DNA from: Herbiconiux sp. VKM Ac-1786
GTDB taxonomy: Bacteria; Actinomycetota; Actinomycetes; Actinomycetales; Microbacteriaceae
NCBI RefSeq assembly: GCF_015350805.1
Contig: NZ_JADKSG010000002.1
Coordinates: forward strand, 62,001-126,000
DNA: 64,000 bases
Direction of reading: 5' to 3'
Below, piece after piece: positions 15,848 to 26,440 of this stretch (within the stretch, counting starts at the first letter, position 1; each line of letters starts with the position of its first letter). The notes under the pieces were generated by a model. It saw only the letters and a program-made list of their open reading frames with translations. It was not told the origin of the DNA and searched no databases. Both the position numbers and the translations under genes were made by a program.

Positions 15848-16377
15848 ACCTGCCCAACGCCATCTCGATCGGTCGGCTGCTCGTCCTGACGCCGGTGTTC
15901 GTGGTGGCGCTGCTCGTGCTCGACGACCCGCTGCTGGCGCTCGTGCTGCTGATCGTGCTCGGGGTCACCGACTGGGCGGACGGCTTCATCGCGCGGCGCT
16001 TCGACCTCGTCACGGAGCTCGGCAAGCGCCTCGATCCGCTCGCCGACAGGGTGAGCCAGCTCACGGTGTGCGTCACGCTGGTGATCGCCGGGCTGGTGCC
16101 GTTCTGGATGGCCATCGTGCTGATCGCGAGCGATCTGCTGCTCGGGATCGTGATCCTGGTGGCCCGGCCCGACACCGTGCGGGTGCGGTGGTTCGGCAAG
16201 CTGCGCACCGTGCTGCTGATGGTGGGGTTCCCGCTGCTGCTGCTGGTCGAGTGGATGGACCCGGCGCCGTCGCTGCCGGCCGCGCTGGCCGTCGCGTTCG
16301 TGGGGGTGGGGGTGGTGCTGCACGCGCTGGCCAACGTGCAGTACTCGATCGTGACGGCCCGGGAGGCTCGGGCCTGA
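15844..16377 (+). CDS. CDP-alcohol phosphatidyltransferase family protein
   Basis: A 177-residue membrane enzyme starting at GTG 15844. The catalytic signature D-x2-DG-x2-AR-x8-G-x3-D-x3-D is complete in VTDWADGFIARRFDLVTELG plus KRLDPLADR. About five or six membrane helices follow the family plan. Such enzymes swap CMP on CDP-diacylglycerol for an alcohol such as glycerol 3-phosphate, inositol phosphate or another head group; the acceptor cannot be told. Coupled to the small upstream gene. Confidence 0.9.
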   Translation: MNLPNAISIGRLLVLTPVFVVALLVLDDPLLALVLLIVLGVTDWADGFIARRFDLVTELGKRLDPLADRVSQLTVCVTLVIAGLVPFWMAIVLIASDLLLGIVILVARPDTVRVRWFGKLRTVLLMVGFPLLLLVEWMDPAPSLPAALAVAFVGVGVVLHALANVQYSIVTAREARA

Positions 16378-16549
16378 CTCCCGTCGGTCGGGTCGTCGGC
16401 TCCGAACAGGAGTGGATGGCCCCCGGTGTGGTGCCTTGCGGCGACCGGCGCTCCGGAACACAGTAGGAGCAGGAACACCGCGGGCATCCGTCGACGACGA
16501 CGGGGGCTCGCCGCACCACTCCGGCAGCGTCGCCGGGAAAGGACGATCG

Positions 16550-17038
16550 ATGATCGGATCAGAAGACCAGCCATCCAACCGCACCGGATGGTTCGCAGTC
16601 GAAGGAGCCTTTGCCGCCGCGGTCGCGGCGCTCGCCGGGAGCCAGGCGCTCCTGCTCGTCGCGGCGGGGAACAACGTCTCGTCGTGGAGCGCGGCGGCCC
16701 TGTCGAGCCTCGTCTCGGCGCTGGGCGCGGGGGCCTGGGCCCTCGTCGTGGGGCTGATCGCGTGGCCGCTGCTGAACCGGCGCCCGCTGTCGGTGCGCGA
16801 GCGCGGCTTCGCCGCCCTGCACATCGTGGCGATCGGCACGGCGGTGCCGTGGATCGTGCTGGCGCTCGTGCTGGGCTCGTGGCAGGCGACGACGATCACG
16901 ATCGTGGTCGCGCTGGTCTCGGGCGGCGCCGGCGGGTTCTTCGCCGCCCGCTCCGTGTGGATCGGGCGGCGGCTGCCGGCGCTCTCGTCGACGCCCACCT
17001 ACTTCACGGCCCGCCGCGCCGACCCGCTCCGGCGCTGA
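16550..17038 (+). CDS. Small polytopic membrane protein of unknown function
   Basis: A 162-residue protein starting at ATG 16550 with AAAGGA 6-7 bases upstream. Four hydrophobic segments (about residues 16-38, 50-73, 88-108, 112-131) are followed by a basic tail (YFTARRADPLRR). No family recognised. The 170 bases before it hold no other gene that I can support. Confidence 0.65.
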   Translation: MIGSEDQPSNRTGWFAVEGAFAAAVAALAGSQALLLVAAGNNVSSWSAAALSSLVSALGAGAWALVVGLIAWPLLNRRPLSVRERGFAALHIVAIGTAVPWIVLALVLGSWQATTITIVVALVSGGAGGFFAARSVWIGRRLPALSSTPTYFTARRADPLRR

Positions 17039-17086
17039 CCACGTCCGCGGGCGCCGGCCGGCCCGGCCGGCCCGGCTGACTGGCCG

Positions 17087-17296
17087 TCAGGTGCCGGTCT
17101 CGTCGCGATCGTCGGGGAGGGCCACCGGGCGGTCGTCGTCGGGCGCTTCGAGGGGGTCGCCGCGGTCGGTCAGTGCCTCGGCGCGGTCGTCGTCGTGGGC
17201 GACGGTCTCCGGGTCGAGGTCGTCGGGCTGGTACTCCGAGACGATCGGCGGATCGGGCTGGTCGTCGGGCGCGACCTGCGGGGACTCGTCGCTCAT
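17087..17296 (-). CDS. Small acidic Asp/Pro-rich protein
   Basis: A 69-residue, strongly acidic and probably disordered protein (for example DDQPDPPIVSEYQPDDLDPE, APDDDRPVALPDDRDE). Its ATG overlaps the stop of the CBS-domain gene (ATGA), which supports translation as the second gene of that operon. Composition alone suggests no function; it could be a composition-biased false gene, but the overlap speaks for it. Confidence 0.5.
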   Translation of the reverse strand: MSDESPQVAPDDQPDPPIVSEYQPDDLDPETVAHDDDRAEALTDRGDPLEAPDDDRPVALPDDRDETGT

Positions 17297-17727
17297 GCCG
17301 TGCCGTTCTCGGGTCCGTCGGAGATCTCCTCGACGGTCTCGCCGGTCTCGGTCGCGCTGAGGGACAGGGCGATGTCGGCCTGGCTGATGATGCCGACGAG
17401 GTCGTGCCCGTCGATCACGGGCAGCCGCCGCACCTGGTGCGCCTTCATCGTCTCGAGGGCCTCACGCACGTCGTCGTCGGCGCCGATCGTCACCGGCTTG
17501 CCCTCGGCGAGACTGCCGGCGGTCACGGTCGACGGGTCACCGCCGTCGGCGATGCACTTCACGACGATGTCCCGGTCGGTGAGCATGCCGTTCAGACGGC
17601 CGTCGTCGCCGCAGATCGGCAGGGCGCCCGTGTCGCGTTCCCGCATCAGCCTGGCGGCGTCGACGAGGGTCTCGCCCTCCTTCACGCACTGGGGGTCGGG
17701 GGTCATGATCTCGCGCGCGGTGGTCAT
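17293..17727 (-). CDS. CBS domain pair protein
   Basis: A 144-residue protein made of two CBS domains: CVKEGETLVDAARLMRERDT with LNGMLTDRDIVVKCIADGGD, then VTIGADDDVREALETMKAHQ with VIDGHDLVGIISQADIALSL. CBS pairs bind adenosine nucleotides (ATP, AMP, S-adenosylmethionine) and act as energy or stress sensors; stand-alone pairs of this length (Hrp1-like) are common in actinobacteria. It overlaps the small acidic gene downstream by 4 bases. Confidence 0.92.
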   Translation of the reverse strand: MTTAREIMTPDPQCVKEGETLVDAARLMRERDTGALPICGDDGRLNGMLTDRDIVVKCIADGGDPSTVTAGSLAEGKPVTIGADDDVREALETMKAHQVRRLPVIDGHDLVGIISQADIALSLSATETGETVEEISDGPENGTA

Positions 17728-17947
17728 CGCATCCTCCTCGGTCGGTGGACGGCCGCGCAGGGAACCCCTCCGCCGCCGATCCGTCGGTCACTGTGGCCCC
17801 GACCCTACGACCCTCCGCCCGCCGTGCCCGGGGCTTGACACCACCGCGCCCGCTCCGCTCCCCGGCGCGCGATCTCCCCGGCCGTCGCACGGGCCGACGC
17901 CGAGCCCTGCACCCCCACCGCCCGCCGGCGTGAGGCGTAGCGGGCGA

Positions 17948-18223
17948 CTAGCGGGGGAGGGTCGGGGGTGTGAGGCCGAGGTGCGCGAGGTCGGCGGGCG
18001 AGAAGTCGGCGGCCAGGGCGGCGGCGTAGGCGCGGCGGTGGGCGGCGCGGGCGTCGAGGTAGTCCTGCTCGGCGTCGGCGCGGTCGTTCGACGCTGTGGT
18101 GAGCACGCGGATGGCCTCCGCGCGGGCGAGTCGCGCCCGCTCGGACGGCGGCTGCGGCGCAGCCGTGTCGAAGGCTCGGGCCTCGCCGATCATCCGGTCG
18201 GGGTCGAGGTGCAGCATGCTCAT
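17948..18223 (-). CDS. Small helical protein of unknown function
   Basis: A 91-residue Ala/Arg/Asp-rich protein (MSMLHLDPDRMIGEARAFDT ... LAHLGLTPPTLPR), probably all-helical, with no membrane segment or known motif. It stands alone between the CBS operon and the cell-wall-binding protein gene. Kept because of its good codon pattern and intact start; it may be a small conserved hypothetical of this lineage. Confidence 0.55.
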   Translation of the reverse strand: MSMLHLDPDRMIGEARAFDTAAPQPPSERARLARAEAIRVLTTASNDRADAEQDYLDARAAHRRAYAAALAADFSPADLAHLGLTPPTLPR

Positions 18224-18328
18224 GCGCAGATCCTAGGGTCGAGGGCCCTCCACCGCGGGGAGGCGCCCGGTGCGTCCGCCCGGCGGCGAGCAGAAGGTCG
18301 GATGGTGAGGGTCGTGCGGGGTGCCGGG

Positions 18329-18361
18329 GTGCGGCCGGCGCGGGGGAGGCGCCGGCCGCAC
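18329..18361 (-). terminator. Hairpin terminator of the cell-wall-binding repeat gene
   Basis: Perfect 13-bp stem, GTGCGGCCGGCGC at 18329-18341 and its complement at 18349-18361, loop 7 bases, lying 12 bases beyond the stop of the leftward gene. Confidence 0.7.
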
Positions 18362-18373
18362 GTCTGTCGGGCG

Positions 18374-19690
18374 TCAGCCCAGGTGCGACTGCAGCGCCGT
18401 GAAGGTCGCCGCCGAGACGGCCTGCTCGCCGCCGAGCACGACGATGCGCGTCGGGTTCAGCCGGTCGAGCTCGGTCGCGGTGGCGGCCGGGAGGCCGTCA
18501 CGCGTCACCAGCAGCACCGGGGCGTGGCCGTCGATGGCCGCCGCCGACCCGGAGAGCGCGTCGGGGAACTTCTCACCCGAGGCGATGTACACCGTGTGGG
18601 TGTCGGTCGTCGAGAACGCGTCGGCCGAGACGGCCGAGGCCACCACGAAGCGGTCGGTGCCGCCGATGCGCGTCACGGGCTTGATGGCCTGAAGCGCCGT
18701 CTTCGTGGTCTCGGAGACCGCGTTCGGGCCGCCCAGCAGCACGATCTTCGCCGGGTTCAGCCGGCGCAGCTCGTCGGCGACAGCGGTCGGAACGCCGTCC
18801 TTCCGCACCAGCAGCACGGGCCCACCCTTGACGCCGGCGGCCGCCGAGCCCGCGAGGGCGTCGGGGAAGTCCTCGCCCGAGGCCACGTAGGCGACGGGGC
18901 GGTCGATCCCGAAGGTCTTCTCCGAGATCTCGGCCGAGACCACGAAGCGGTCGGCCCCGCCGATGCGCTCGACGACGTCGCTGTAGGTGCCGAGCGCCGT
19001 CTCGACGGCCTTCGTGATGGCCTGCTCGCCGCCCACGACGACGATGCGCTGCGGCATCAGCCGGCGCAGCTCGGTGTCGACCTCGCTGGAGATCGCGTCT
19101 TTCCGCAACAGCAGCACGGGGCCGCCGTCGGCTCCCGCCGCGGCCGACGCCGACAGCGCGTCGGGGAAGGTCTCGCCCGAGGCGATGTAGGCCGTACCGA
19201 CCTCCGGCTCGAACGTCTTCTGCGAGATGGCCGCCGACACGACGAAGCGGTCGGCGCCCCCGATGCGATCCATCGTCGGATCGACCTTCAGCGAGACCTT
19301 CACCTCAGCCGAGAGGCACGGCAGGGTGTCGGCGATCTTGATGCAGTAGGTGAAGCTGTCGGCGCCGATGAAGCCGGCCGCGGGCAGGTAGGTGAAGCTC
19401 CCGTCGAGCTCGACGTCGAGCGTGCCGTGGCCGGGGTCGGTGGCCGGGGCGACGAACTGGCCGGCCCCCAGGTTGAGGTCGTTGGCCAGGAGACCCTGCC
19501 CCGCCCCCACGCGGAACAGCACACCGGACCCCACCGTGTAGGTATCGGCCGTCGCCGTCGGCGGCACGTCCTCGGCGTGCGCCGCGGTCGGCACGAGCAC
19601 CGCGCCCGCCGCCACCGCCAGAATGCCGAGCGTCGAGGCGGCGCGTCGCGCCCGCCGGCCGGACGGCCTGTTCGTCGTAGAGATCGTCAT
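18374..19690 (-). CDS. Secreted cell wall-binding repeat protein (three CW_binding_2 repeats)
   Basis: A 438-residue exported protein starting at ATG 19690 with AGGAGG 6 bases upstream. Signal peptide: basic start (NRPSGRRARRAAST), hydrophobic core and cleavage near AAHAED. Then an Ig/cadherin-like domain (TADTYTVGSGVLFRVGAGQG, GSFTYLPAAGFIGADSFTYC) and three CW_binding_2 repeats, each opening with RIGGADRFVVSA / RIGGADRFVVSAEI / RIGGTDRFVVASAV and carrying YIASGE.FPDALS.SAAA and a IVVLGG.QAV element. Such repeats hold proteins to the cell wall non-covalently. Role likely surface adhesion or wall structure. Confidence 0.93.
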   Translation of the reverse strand: MTISTTNRPSGRRARRAASTLGILAVAAGAVLVPTAAHAEDVPPTATADTYTVGSGVLFRVGAGQGLLANDLNLGAGQFVAPATDPGHGTLDVELDGSFTYLPAAGFIGADSFTYCIKIADTLPCLSAEVKVSLKVDPTMDRIGGADRFVVSAAISQKTFEPEVGTAYIASGETFPDALSASAAAGADGGPVLLLRKDAISSEVDTELRRLMPQRIVVVGGEQAITKAVETALGTYSDVVERIGGADRFVVSAEISEKTFGIDRPVAYVASGEDFPDALAGSAAAGVKGGPVLLVRKDGVPTAVADELRRLNPAKIVLLGGPNAVSETTKTALQAIKPVTRIGGTDRFVVASAVSADAFSTTDTHTVYIASGEKFPDALSGSAAAIDGHAPVLLVTRDGLPAATATELDRLNPTRIVVLGGEQAVSAATFTALQSHLG

Positions 19691-19781
19691 GATCACCCTC
19701 CTGAGTGTGAGTTTTGCTCAGGCTAGTGTGACATATCCTCGGGGACCCGTCAGCCCCCTGTGGAGAACCGGGAACGACGAA

Positions 19782-19807
19782 GGGCCGGGAACCGAAGTCC
19801 CCGGCCC
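19782..19807 (-). terminator. Hairpin terminator of the Clp ATPase gene
   Basis: Eight-bp stem GGGCCGGG (19782-19789) with its complement at 19800-19807, 20 bases beyond the stop codon of the leftward Clp gene. Confidence 0.6.
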
Positions 19808-19826
19808 GAAGCCGATCACAGAGGCC

Positions 19827-22487
<2,661 letters not shown>

Positions 22488-22506
22488 GAAACCTCCTGGT
22501 TTGAAA

Positions 22507-22527
22507 CTTGAGTGCCTTACGCTCAAG
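22507..22527 (-). promoter_or_regulatory. HAIR operator (HspR binding site) before the Clp ATPase
   Basis: CTTGAGT at 22507-22513, seven bases, GCTCAAG at 22521-22527: the HspR-associated inverted repeat CTTGAGT-N7-ACTCAAG with a single mismatch. It lies about 20 bases before the GTG start of the Clp gene, where HspR would repress the gene until heat stress. The hspR gene itself is not in this window. Confidence 0.85.
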
Positions 22528-22648
22528 TTCAACGCTGGAGGGGCCCGGTTATTCCCGGAGGCCTCCACGGGCTTCGTTGCGGCCGCGGATCCGCTTTAAT
22601 AGCGGCGATGACACCGCCGAGGGGGCGGTTCGACGGAGGGGGACCACC

Positions 22649-22867
22649 ATGAGCAACACCGACGGCCTGCAGACCATGCCCGTGGCGACGAAGCGGAGCA
22701 TCGCCGTGACGCTGATCGTGCTCGGCATCGTCTTCCTCGCGGGCGGCATCGCGTGGGATCTGAACGGGGGCCCGGCCTTCATCCACGCCTTCACCTGGGT
22801 CGGCGGCGCGGTCTTCGCGTGGGGCGTGGTGACGCTCGTCACGACCCGGCGCTCGCCGCTGCAGTAA
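22649..22867 (+). CDS. Small two-helix membrane protein
   Basis: A 72-residue protein from ATG 22649 (GGAGGGGGACC upstream) with two membrane helices (about residues 16-38 and 44-64) and a TTRRSPLQ tail. No family recognised. Divergent from the Clp ATPase gene and convergent with the EAL-DICT gene. Confidence 0.65.
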   Translation: MSNTDGLQTMPVATKRSIAVTLIVLGIVFLAGGIAWDLNGGPAFIHAFTWVGGAVFAWGVVTLVTTRRSPLQ

Positions 22868-22897
22868 AGGCGCCCCCCGCTGCAGGAGAGAGGAGCG

Positions 22898-24118
22898 CTA
22901 GCCGCTCGTCAGCAGCGCCCGCGCCGCCTGCGTCACGAGGTCGCGATCGGTCGTCAGCACGAAGTCGTAGTCGCTGCCCGGATGCCCGGACGGGTCGACC
23001 TCGCGCGCGGTCAGCGCGGCGGCATGGTCGGCGGTGAGCACGATCACGTCCCACTCCGCGGCGAGGCGGTCGCCGTCGGCGATCACCCTGCTGTGCGCCG
23101 GATCCGGCAGCCGCGCCGGCTCACCCACTGTGAACACCGTGAGCAGGCACCCGCGGTCGACGAGCCACTCGTAGCGCTTCCGGGTCGCGGGGGTGACGTT
23201 CGCCTCGCGCTGGAAGGTCGCGAGCAGCACCGCGGTGTCGCCGCCGGCCGCGGCCCGTTCCTCGAGGAAGCGGCTGACCTGCAGCAGCAGCCCCCGGTCG
23301 GCGCGGCGCGGCTCGATCACGGCGGCGGCCAGCTCGAACGGGGTGGCCGTGCGGTCGATGCGGGCCGATGCCGCCGCCGACCGGGACACCTGCGCCCGCC
23401 AGCCGTCGCGCTCCTCGCGACTGGTGGCGACGGGGGAGGCTTCCTCGGCGGGGCCGGGCCGGCCGTAGTGCCAGCCCTGCCCGAGGGTGGCGCCGAGCGC
23501 CCGTGCCATCACCTCGTGCCGCTCGGTCTCGATGCCCTCGGCCAGCACGAGGGCCTCGCTGCGGCCGGCGTAGTCGGCGATCGCGGTCATGATCCGGGCC
23601 GCGTGCCGGTCGGGCCGCTCCCGGATCAGCCCCATGTCGAGCTTGATCACGTCGGGCGCGATCAGCGGCAGCAGCGCGAGGGTGGCGGGCTCGGCCCCGA
23701 GGTCGTCGACGGCGATCGCGTGGCCGAGCTCGCGCAGTCGACGGATGGCGCCGAGCAGCCGCCCGGTGTCCTGCCCGAGCGCGCGCTCGGTGATCTCGAT
23801 GGTCACCGGCAGCCCGTGGCGCAGGGCGGCGGGCAGCTCCTGCCGCCAGAGCGTCGGCGGCTCGACGTTCAGGAACAGCTCGTGCGCCGCGCGTCCGCCG
23901 AGCGACCCGGCGGCGTCGACGGCGCGGTCGAGGCAGTCGGCGTCGACCCGCTCGATCCGCCCGCTGGCGTACGCCTCCGAGAACGCGAGGTCGGGCGCGA
24001 CCATCCCGTCACCGTCGGCGAACCGCGACAGCGCCTCGTGGGCGACGACCCGCCCCGACGAGATCTCGACGATGGGCTGGAACGCCGTCCCGACGATGTC
24101 GATGCCCGCGGAAACCAT
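22898..24118 (-). CDS. EAL domain protein with C-terminal DICT sensory domain
   Basis: A 406-residue cytosolic protein. EAL domain, about residues 1-240: AHEALSRF (EAL), FLNVEPPTLW, ITERAL, IAVDDLGAEP, IKLDMGLIRERPDRHAARIM and LAEGIET keep the metal- and substrate-binding residues of c-di-GMP phosphodiesterases (DDFG is here DDLG), so activity is likely. The C-terminal part (about 270-405: TPFELAAAVIEPRRADRGLL, RKRYEWLVDRGCLLTVFTVG, DWDVIVLT-type text) matches the DICT domain that commonly accompanies EAL or GGDEF domains. Start ATG 24118 preferred; a TTG at 24154 would add 12 residues. Confidence 0.88.
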   Translation of the reverse strand: MVSAGIDIVGTAFQPIVEISSGRVVAHEALSRFADGDGMVAPDLAFSEAYASGRIERVDADCLDRAVDAAGSLGGRAAHELFLNVEPPTLWRQELPAALRHGLPVTIEITERALGQDTGRLLGAIRRLRELGHAIAVDDLGAEPATLALLPLIAPDVIKLDMGLIRERPDRHAARIMTAIADYAGRSEALVLAEGIETERHEVMARALGATLGQGWHYGRPGPAEEASPVATSREERDGWRAQVSRSAAASARIDRTATPFELAAAVIEPRRADRGLLLQVSRFLEERAAAGGDTAVLLATFQREANVTPATRKRYEWLVDRGCLLTVFTVGEPARLPDPAHSRVIADGDRLAAEWDVIVLTADHAAALTAREVDPSGHPGSDYDFVLTTDRDLVTQAARALLTSG

Positions 24119-24206
24119 CTCCCCAGTATCTTCACCGCCGACGATGCGATCCAATCGGCGCCGGGGCCTTGACGGGGCTGGTTCGCATCCCGGCTTTCCC
24201 GCGCGG

Positions 24207-25922
24207 CTACAGCGACGCGATCAGCGTCTCCCGCACCTCGCGCCGCAGCACCTTGCCGATCAGCGACCGCGGCAGGTCGTCGACCGCCACGATCCGCCGC
24301 GGCACCTTGTACGCCGCGAGCCGCGTGCGGCAGTAGTCGCGCAGCCCCTCCACGTCGAGCGTCGCGCCGGCGCGCAGCACGACGGCCGCGGCCACCTCCT
24401 CGCCGCCGTTCGCCCTCGGCAGGGCGACCACGGCGGCGCTCTCGACATCCGGATGCGAGCCCAGCGCGTCCTCGACCTCCGTCGGCGAGACGTTGAAGCC
24501 GCCCGTGATGATGAGCTCCTTCAGCCGATCGACGATGGTCACGAAGCCGTCGGCTGAGACGGAGGCGATGTCGCCCGAGCGCAGCCAGCCGCCCGAGAGC
24601 AGCGTCGTGGCGGTGTCGCCCGGCCGCCCCCAGTATCCCTGGAACACCTGCGGCCCGCGGATCAGCAGCTCCCCGGCCTCGCCGAACGGCAGGTCCTCGA
24701 GCGTCGCCGGGTCGATTACGCGGATCTCGGTCGACGGGAACGGCACCCCCACGGTGCCGGGCCGGCGGGAGGGGCCGATCGGGTTGCCGAGCGCCACGGG
24801 GGAGGTCTCGGTCATCCCGTAGCCCTCGACCAGCAGGCCGCCCGTGGCCTCCTCCCAGCGCGTCACCGTGGCGACCGGCAGGCTCATCGCCCCGGAGATC
24901 GCGAAGCGCACGCTCGACAGGTCGATCGTTCCGCGCGAGGCCGCCCGCGCGAGCTGGTCGTAGATGGGCGGAACCGCCGGGAGGAAGGTCGGGGGCGAGG
25001 TTCGCGCAGCATCCGTCAACAGACCGAGGTCGAACTTCGGGAACAGCACGAGCTTGGCGCCGATGCTCATCGCGAAGGTGAGGCAGAGCGTCATGCCGTA
25101 GGCGTGGAAGAGGGGGAGCACGCCGTAGAACGTCTCCTCCCCGTCGAGGAGGCCGGGCACCCAGGCGCGGCCCTGGGCGGCGTTCGCGCGCAGGTTCGCG
25201 TGGGTGAGGATGGCGCCCTTCGGCGTGCCGGTCGTTCCGCTCGTGTACTGCAGCAGCGCGATGTCGTCGAGCGCGGGGCCCGGCACCCGACGCGACACGC
25301 GACGGTGGTCGAGCAGCTTCGCCCAGGTGAGCGGATGCGCGGCCCGCGGCGTCGCGGTCAGCTGCGCCCGAGACTCCCGCGCCTTCTTCACGGGTAGCTT
25401 GAGCGCGAGCCGCTTGCCGAACGGCAGCGCCTCGGTGATGTCGACGCCGACGATGCGGTCGAGCTTCAGGTCGTCGGGGAAGCCGGCGACGATGTCGAAG
25501 GTCTTGTCCCAGACGATGGCGACGCGGGCGCCGTGGTCCTCGAACTGGTGCCGCAGCTCGCGCGCCGTGTAGAGCGGATTGTGCTCGATCACGATGGCGC
25601 CGAGGCGCAGGGCCGCGTAGAAGGCGACGACGTGCTGCGGGCAGTTCGGCAGCACGATCGCGACGCGGTCGCCCTTCTTCACGCCGAGCTTCCGCAGGCC
25701 CTCGGCGGCGCGCTCGATCTGCTCGCCGAGCTCGCGGTAGCTCGTGACGGCGCCGAAGAACTCCAGCGCGGGCTTCCGGCCGTAGCGCGCGACGCTCGCC
25801 TCGATCATCTGCGGCAGCGTCTGGGCGGGCGCCTCGATCTCGTCGGGCACCCCGTCGGCGTAGGCCGCCAGCCAGGGGCGGTTCTCGTAGGGGTTCGGGC
25901 GGGGCGTGGCCGTCTCGGTCAT
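24207..25922 (-). CDS. Long-chain-fatty-acid--CoA ligase (AMP-binding enzyme)
   Basis: A 571-residue adenylate-forming enzyme that activates a carboxylic acid with ATP and CoA. Motifs: LLQYTSGTTGTPKGAILTHA (P loop-like A3), GYGMTETSP (A5), GWLRSGDIASVSADGFVTIV (A7), RLKELIITGGFNVSPTEVED (A8) and the C-terminal Lys in PRSLIGKVLRREVRE (A10). Start ATG 25922 overlaps the stop of the upstream AraC-type regulator gene by 4 bases. Length and text fit long-chain acyl-CoA synthetases; the precise acid is unknown. Confidence 0.93.
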   Translation of the reverse strand: MTETATPRPNPYENRPWLAAYADGVPDEIEAPAQTLPQMIEASVARYGRKPALEFFGAVTSYRELGEQIERAAEGLRKLGVKKGDRVAIVLPNCPQHVVAFYAALRLGAIVIEHNPLYTARELRHQFEDHGARVAIVWDKTFDIVAGFPDDLKLDRIVGVDITEALPFGKRLALKLPVKKARESRAQLTATPRAAHPLTWAKLLDHRRVSRRVPGPALDDIALLQYTSGTTGTPKGAILTHANLRANAAQGRAWVPGLLDGEETFYGVLPLFHAYGMTLCLTFAMSIGAKLVLFPKFDLGLLTDAARTSPPTFLPAVPPIYDQLARAASRGTIDLSSVRFAISGAMSLPVATVTRWEEATGGLLVEGYGMTETSPVALGNPIGPSRRPGTVGVPFPSTEIRVIDPATLEDLPFGEAGELLIRGPQVFQGYWGRPGDTATTLLSGGWLRSGDIASVSADGFVTIVDRLKELIITGGFNVSPTEVEDALGSHPDVESAAVVALPRANGGEEVAAAVVLRAGATLDVEGLRDYCRTRLAAYKVPRRIVAVDDLPRSLIGKVLRREVRETLIASL

Positions 25923-26347
25923 GACTCCATCCTGGCCTCGTCGGCTGGGGCGATGCTCGATGCGATCGGGTGGGCGACGGTTTCGGTGCCCCGTCCGCGC
26001 AGGGTGTCGGCCGGGTAGCGTCCGTAGCGGCCGAGGTAGAGGGCGGCGAAGCGCGACGGATGCGCGAAGTGCCAGCGCCGGGCGATCTCGTTCACCGTGA
26101 TGCGCCGGCCCGGGTCGCGCACCGCCGCCTCGGCGACGAGCTCGTCGTGCGCCCGGGTCAGCCGCACCCCGCGGAGGTAACCGAGCGGCGTGGTGTTGAG
26201 CCGCTTCTTGAAGGCGTGCTGGAGTCCGCGTTCGGAGAGATGGGCCGCCGCCGCGATCTGCGCCAGGCCGATCGGTTCCCGGGCCTCGGCGCGCATGAAC
26301 TGGCACGCCATCAGCACGGGGTCGGTGGGGTGGACCATGCCTTCCAT
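25919..26347 (-). CDS. AraC family transcriptional regulator, DNA-binding domain only
   Basis: A 142-residue protein consisting almost only of the two-HTH AraC DNA-binding region (PIGLAQIAAAAHLSERGLQH, FKKRLNTTPLGYLRGVRLTR, INEIARRWHFAHPSRFAALY, LGRYGRYPADTLRGRG). The usual N-terminal sensor domain of about 200 residues is missing, so it may be a short regulator or a shortened relic. It overlaps the acyl-CoA ligase gene (ATGA) and probably controls that operon. Confidence 0.88.
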   Translation of the reverse strand: MEGMVHPTDPVLMACQFMRAEAREPIGLAQIAAAAHLSERGLQHAFKKRLNTTPLGYLRGVRLTRAHDELVAEAAVRDPGRRITVNEIARRWHFAHPSRFAALYLGRYGRYPADTLRGRGTETVAHPIASSIAPADEARMES

Positions 26348-26391
26348 TCGGAGCCGACCCGGCCCGCGAGGGGTGGACAGCCGTTAAACGA

Positions 26392-26425
26392 CACGGGCCC
26401 GGAAGCAGCTGCTCCCGGGCCCGTG
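26392..26425 (-). terminator. Hairpin terminator of the LAxTG surface-protein gene
   Basis: Perfect 11-bp stem CACGGGCCCGG (26392-26402) with its complement at 26415-26425, loop 12 bases, 15 bases beyond the stop codon of the leftward gene. Confidence 0.7.
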
Positions 26426-26440
26426 GATCGTGCGGTGTGA

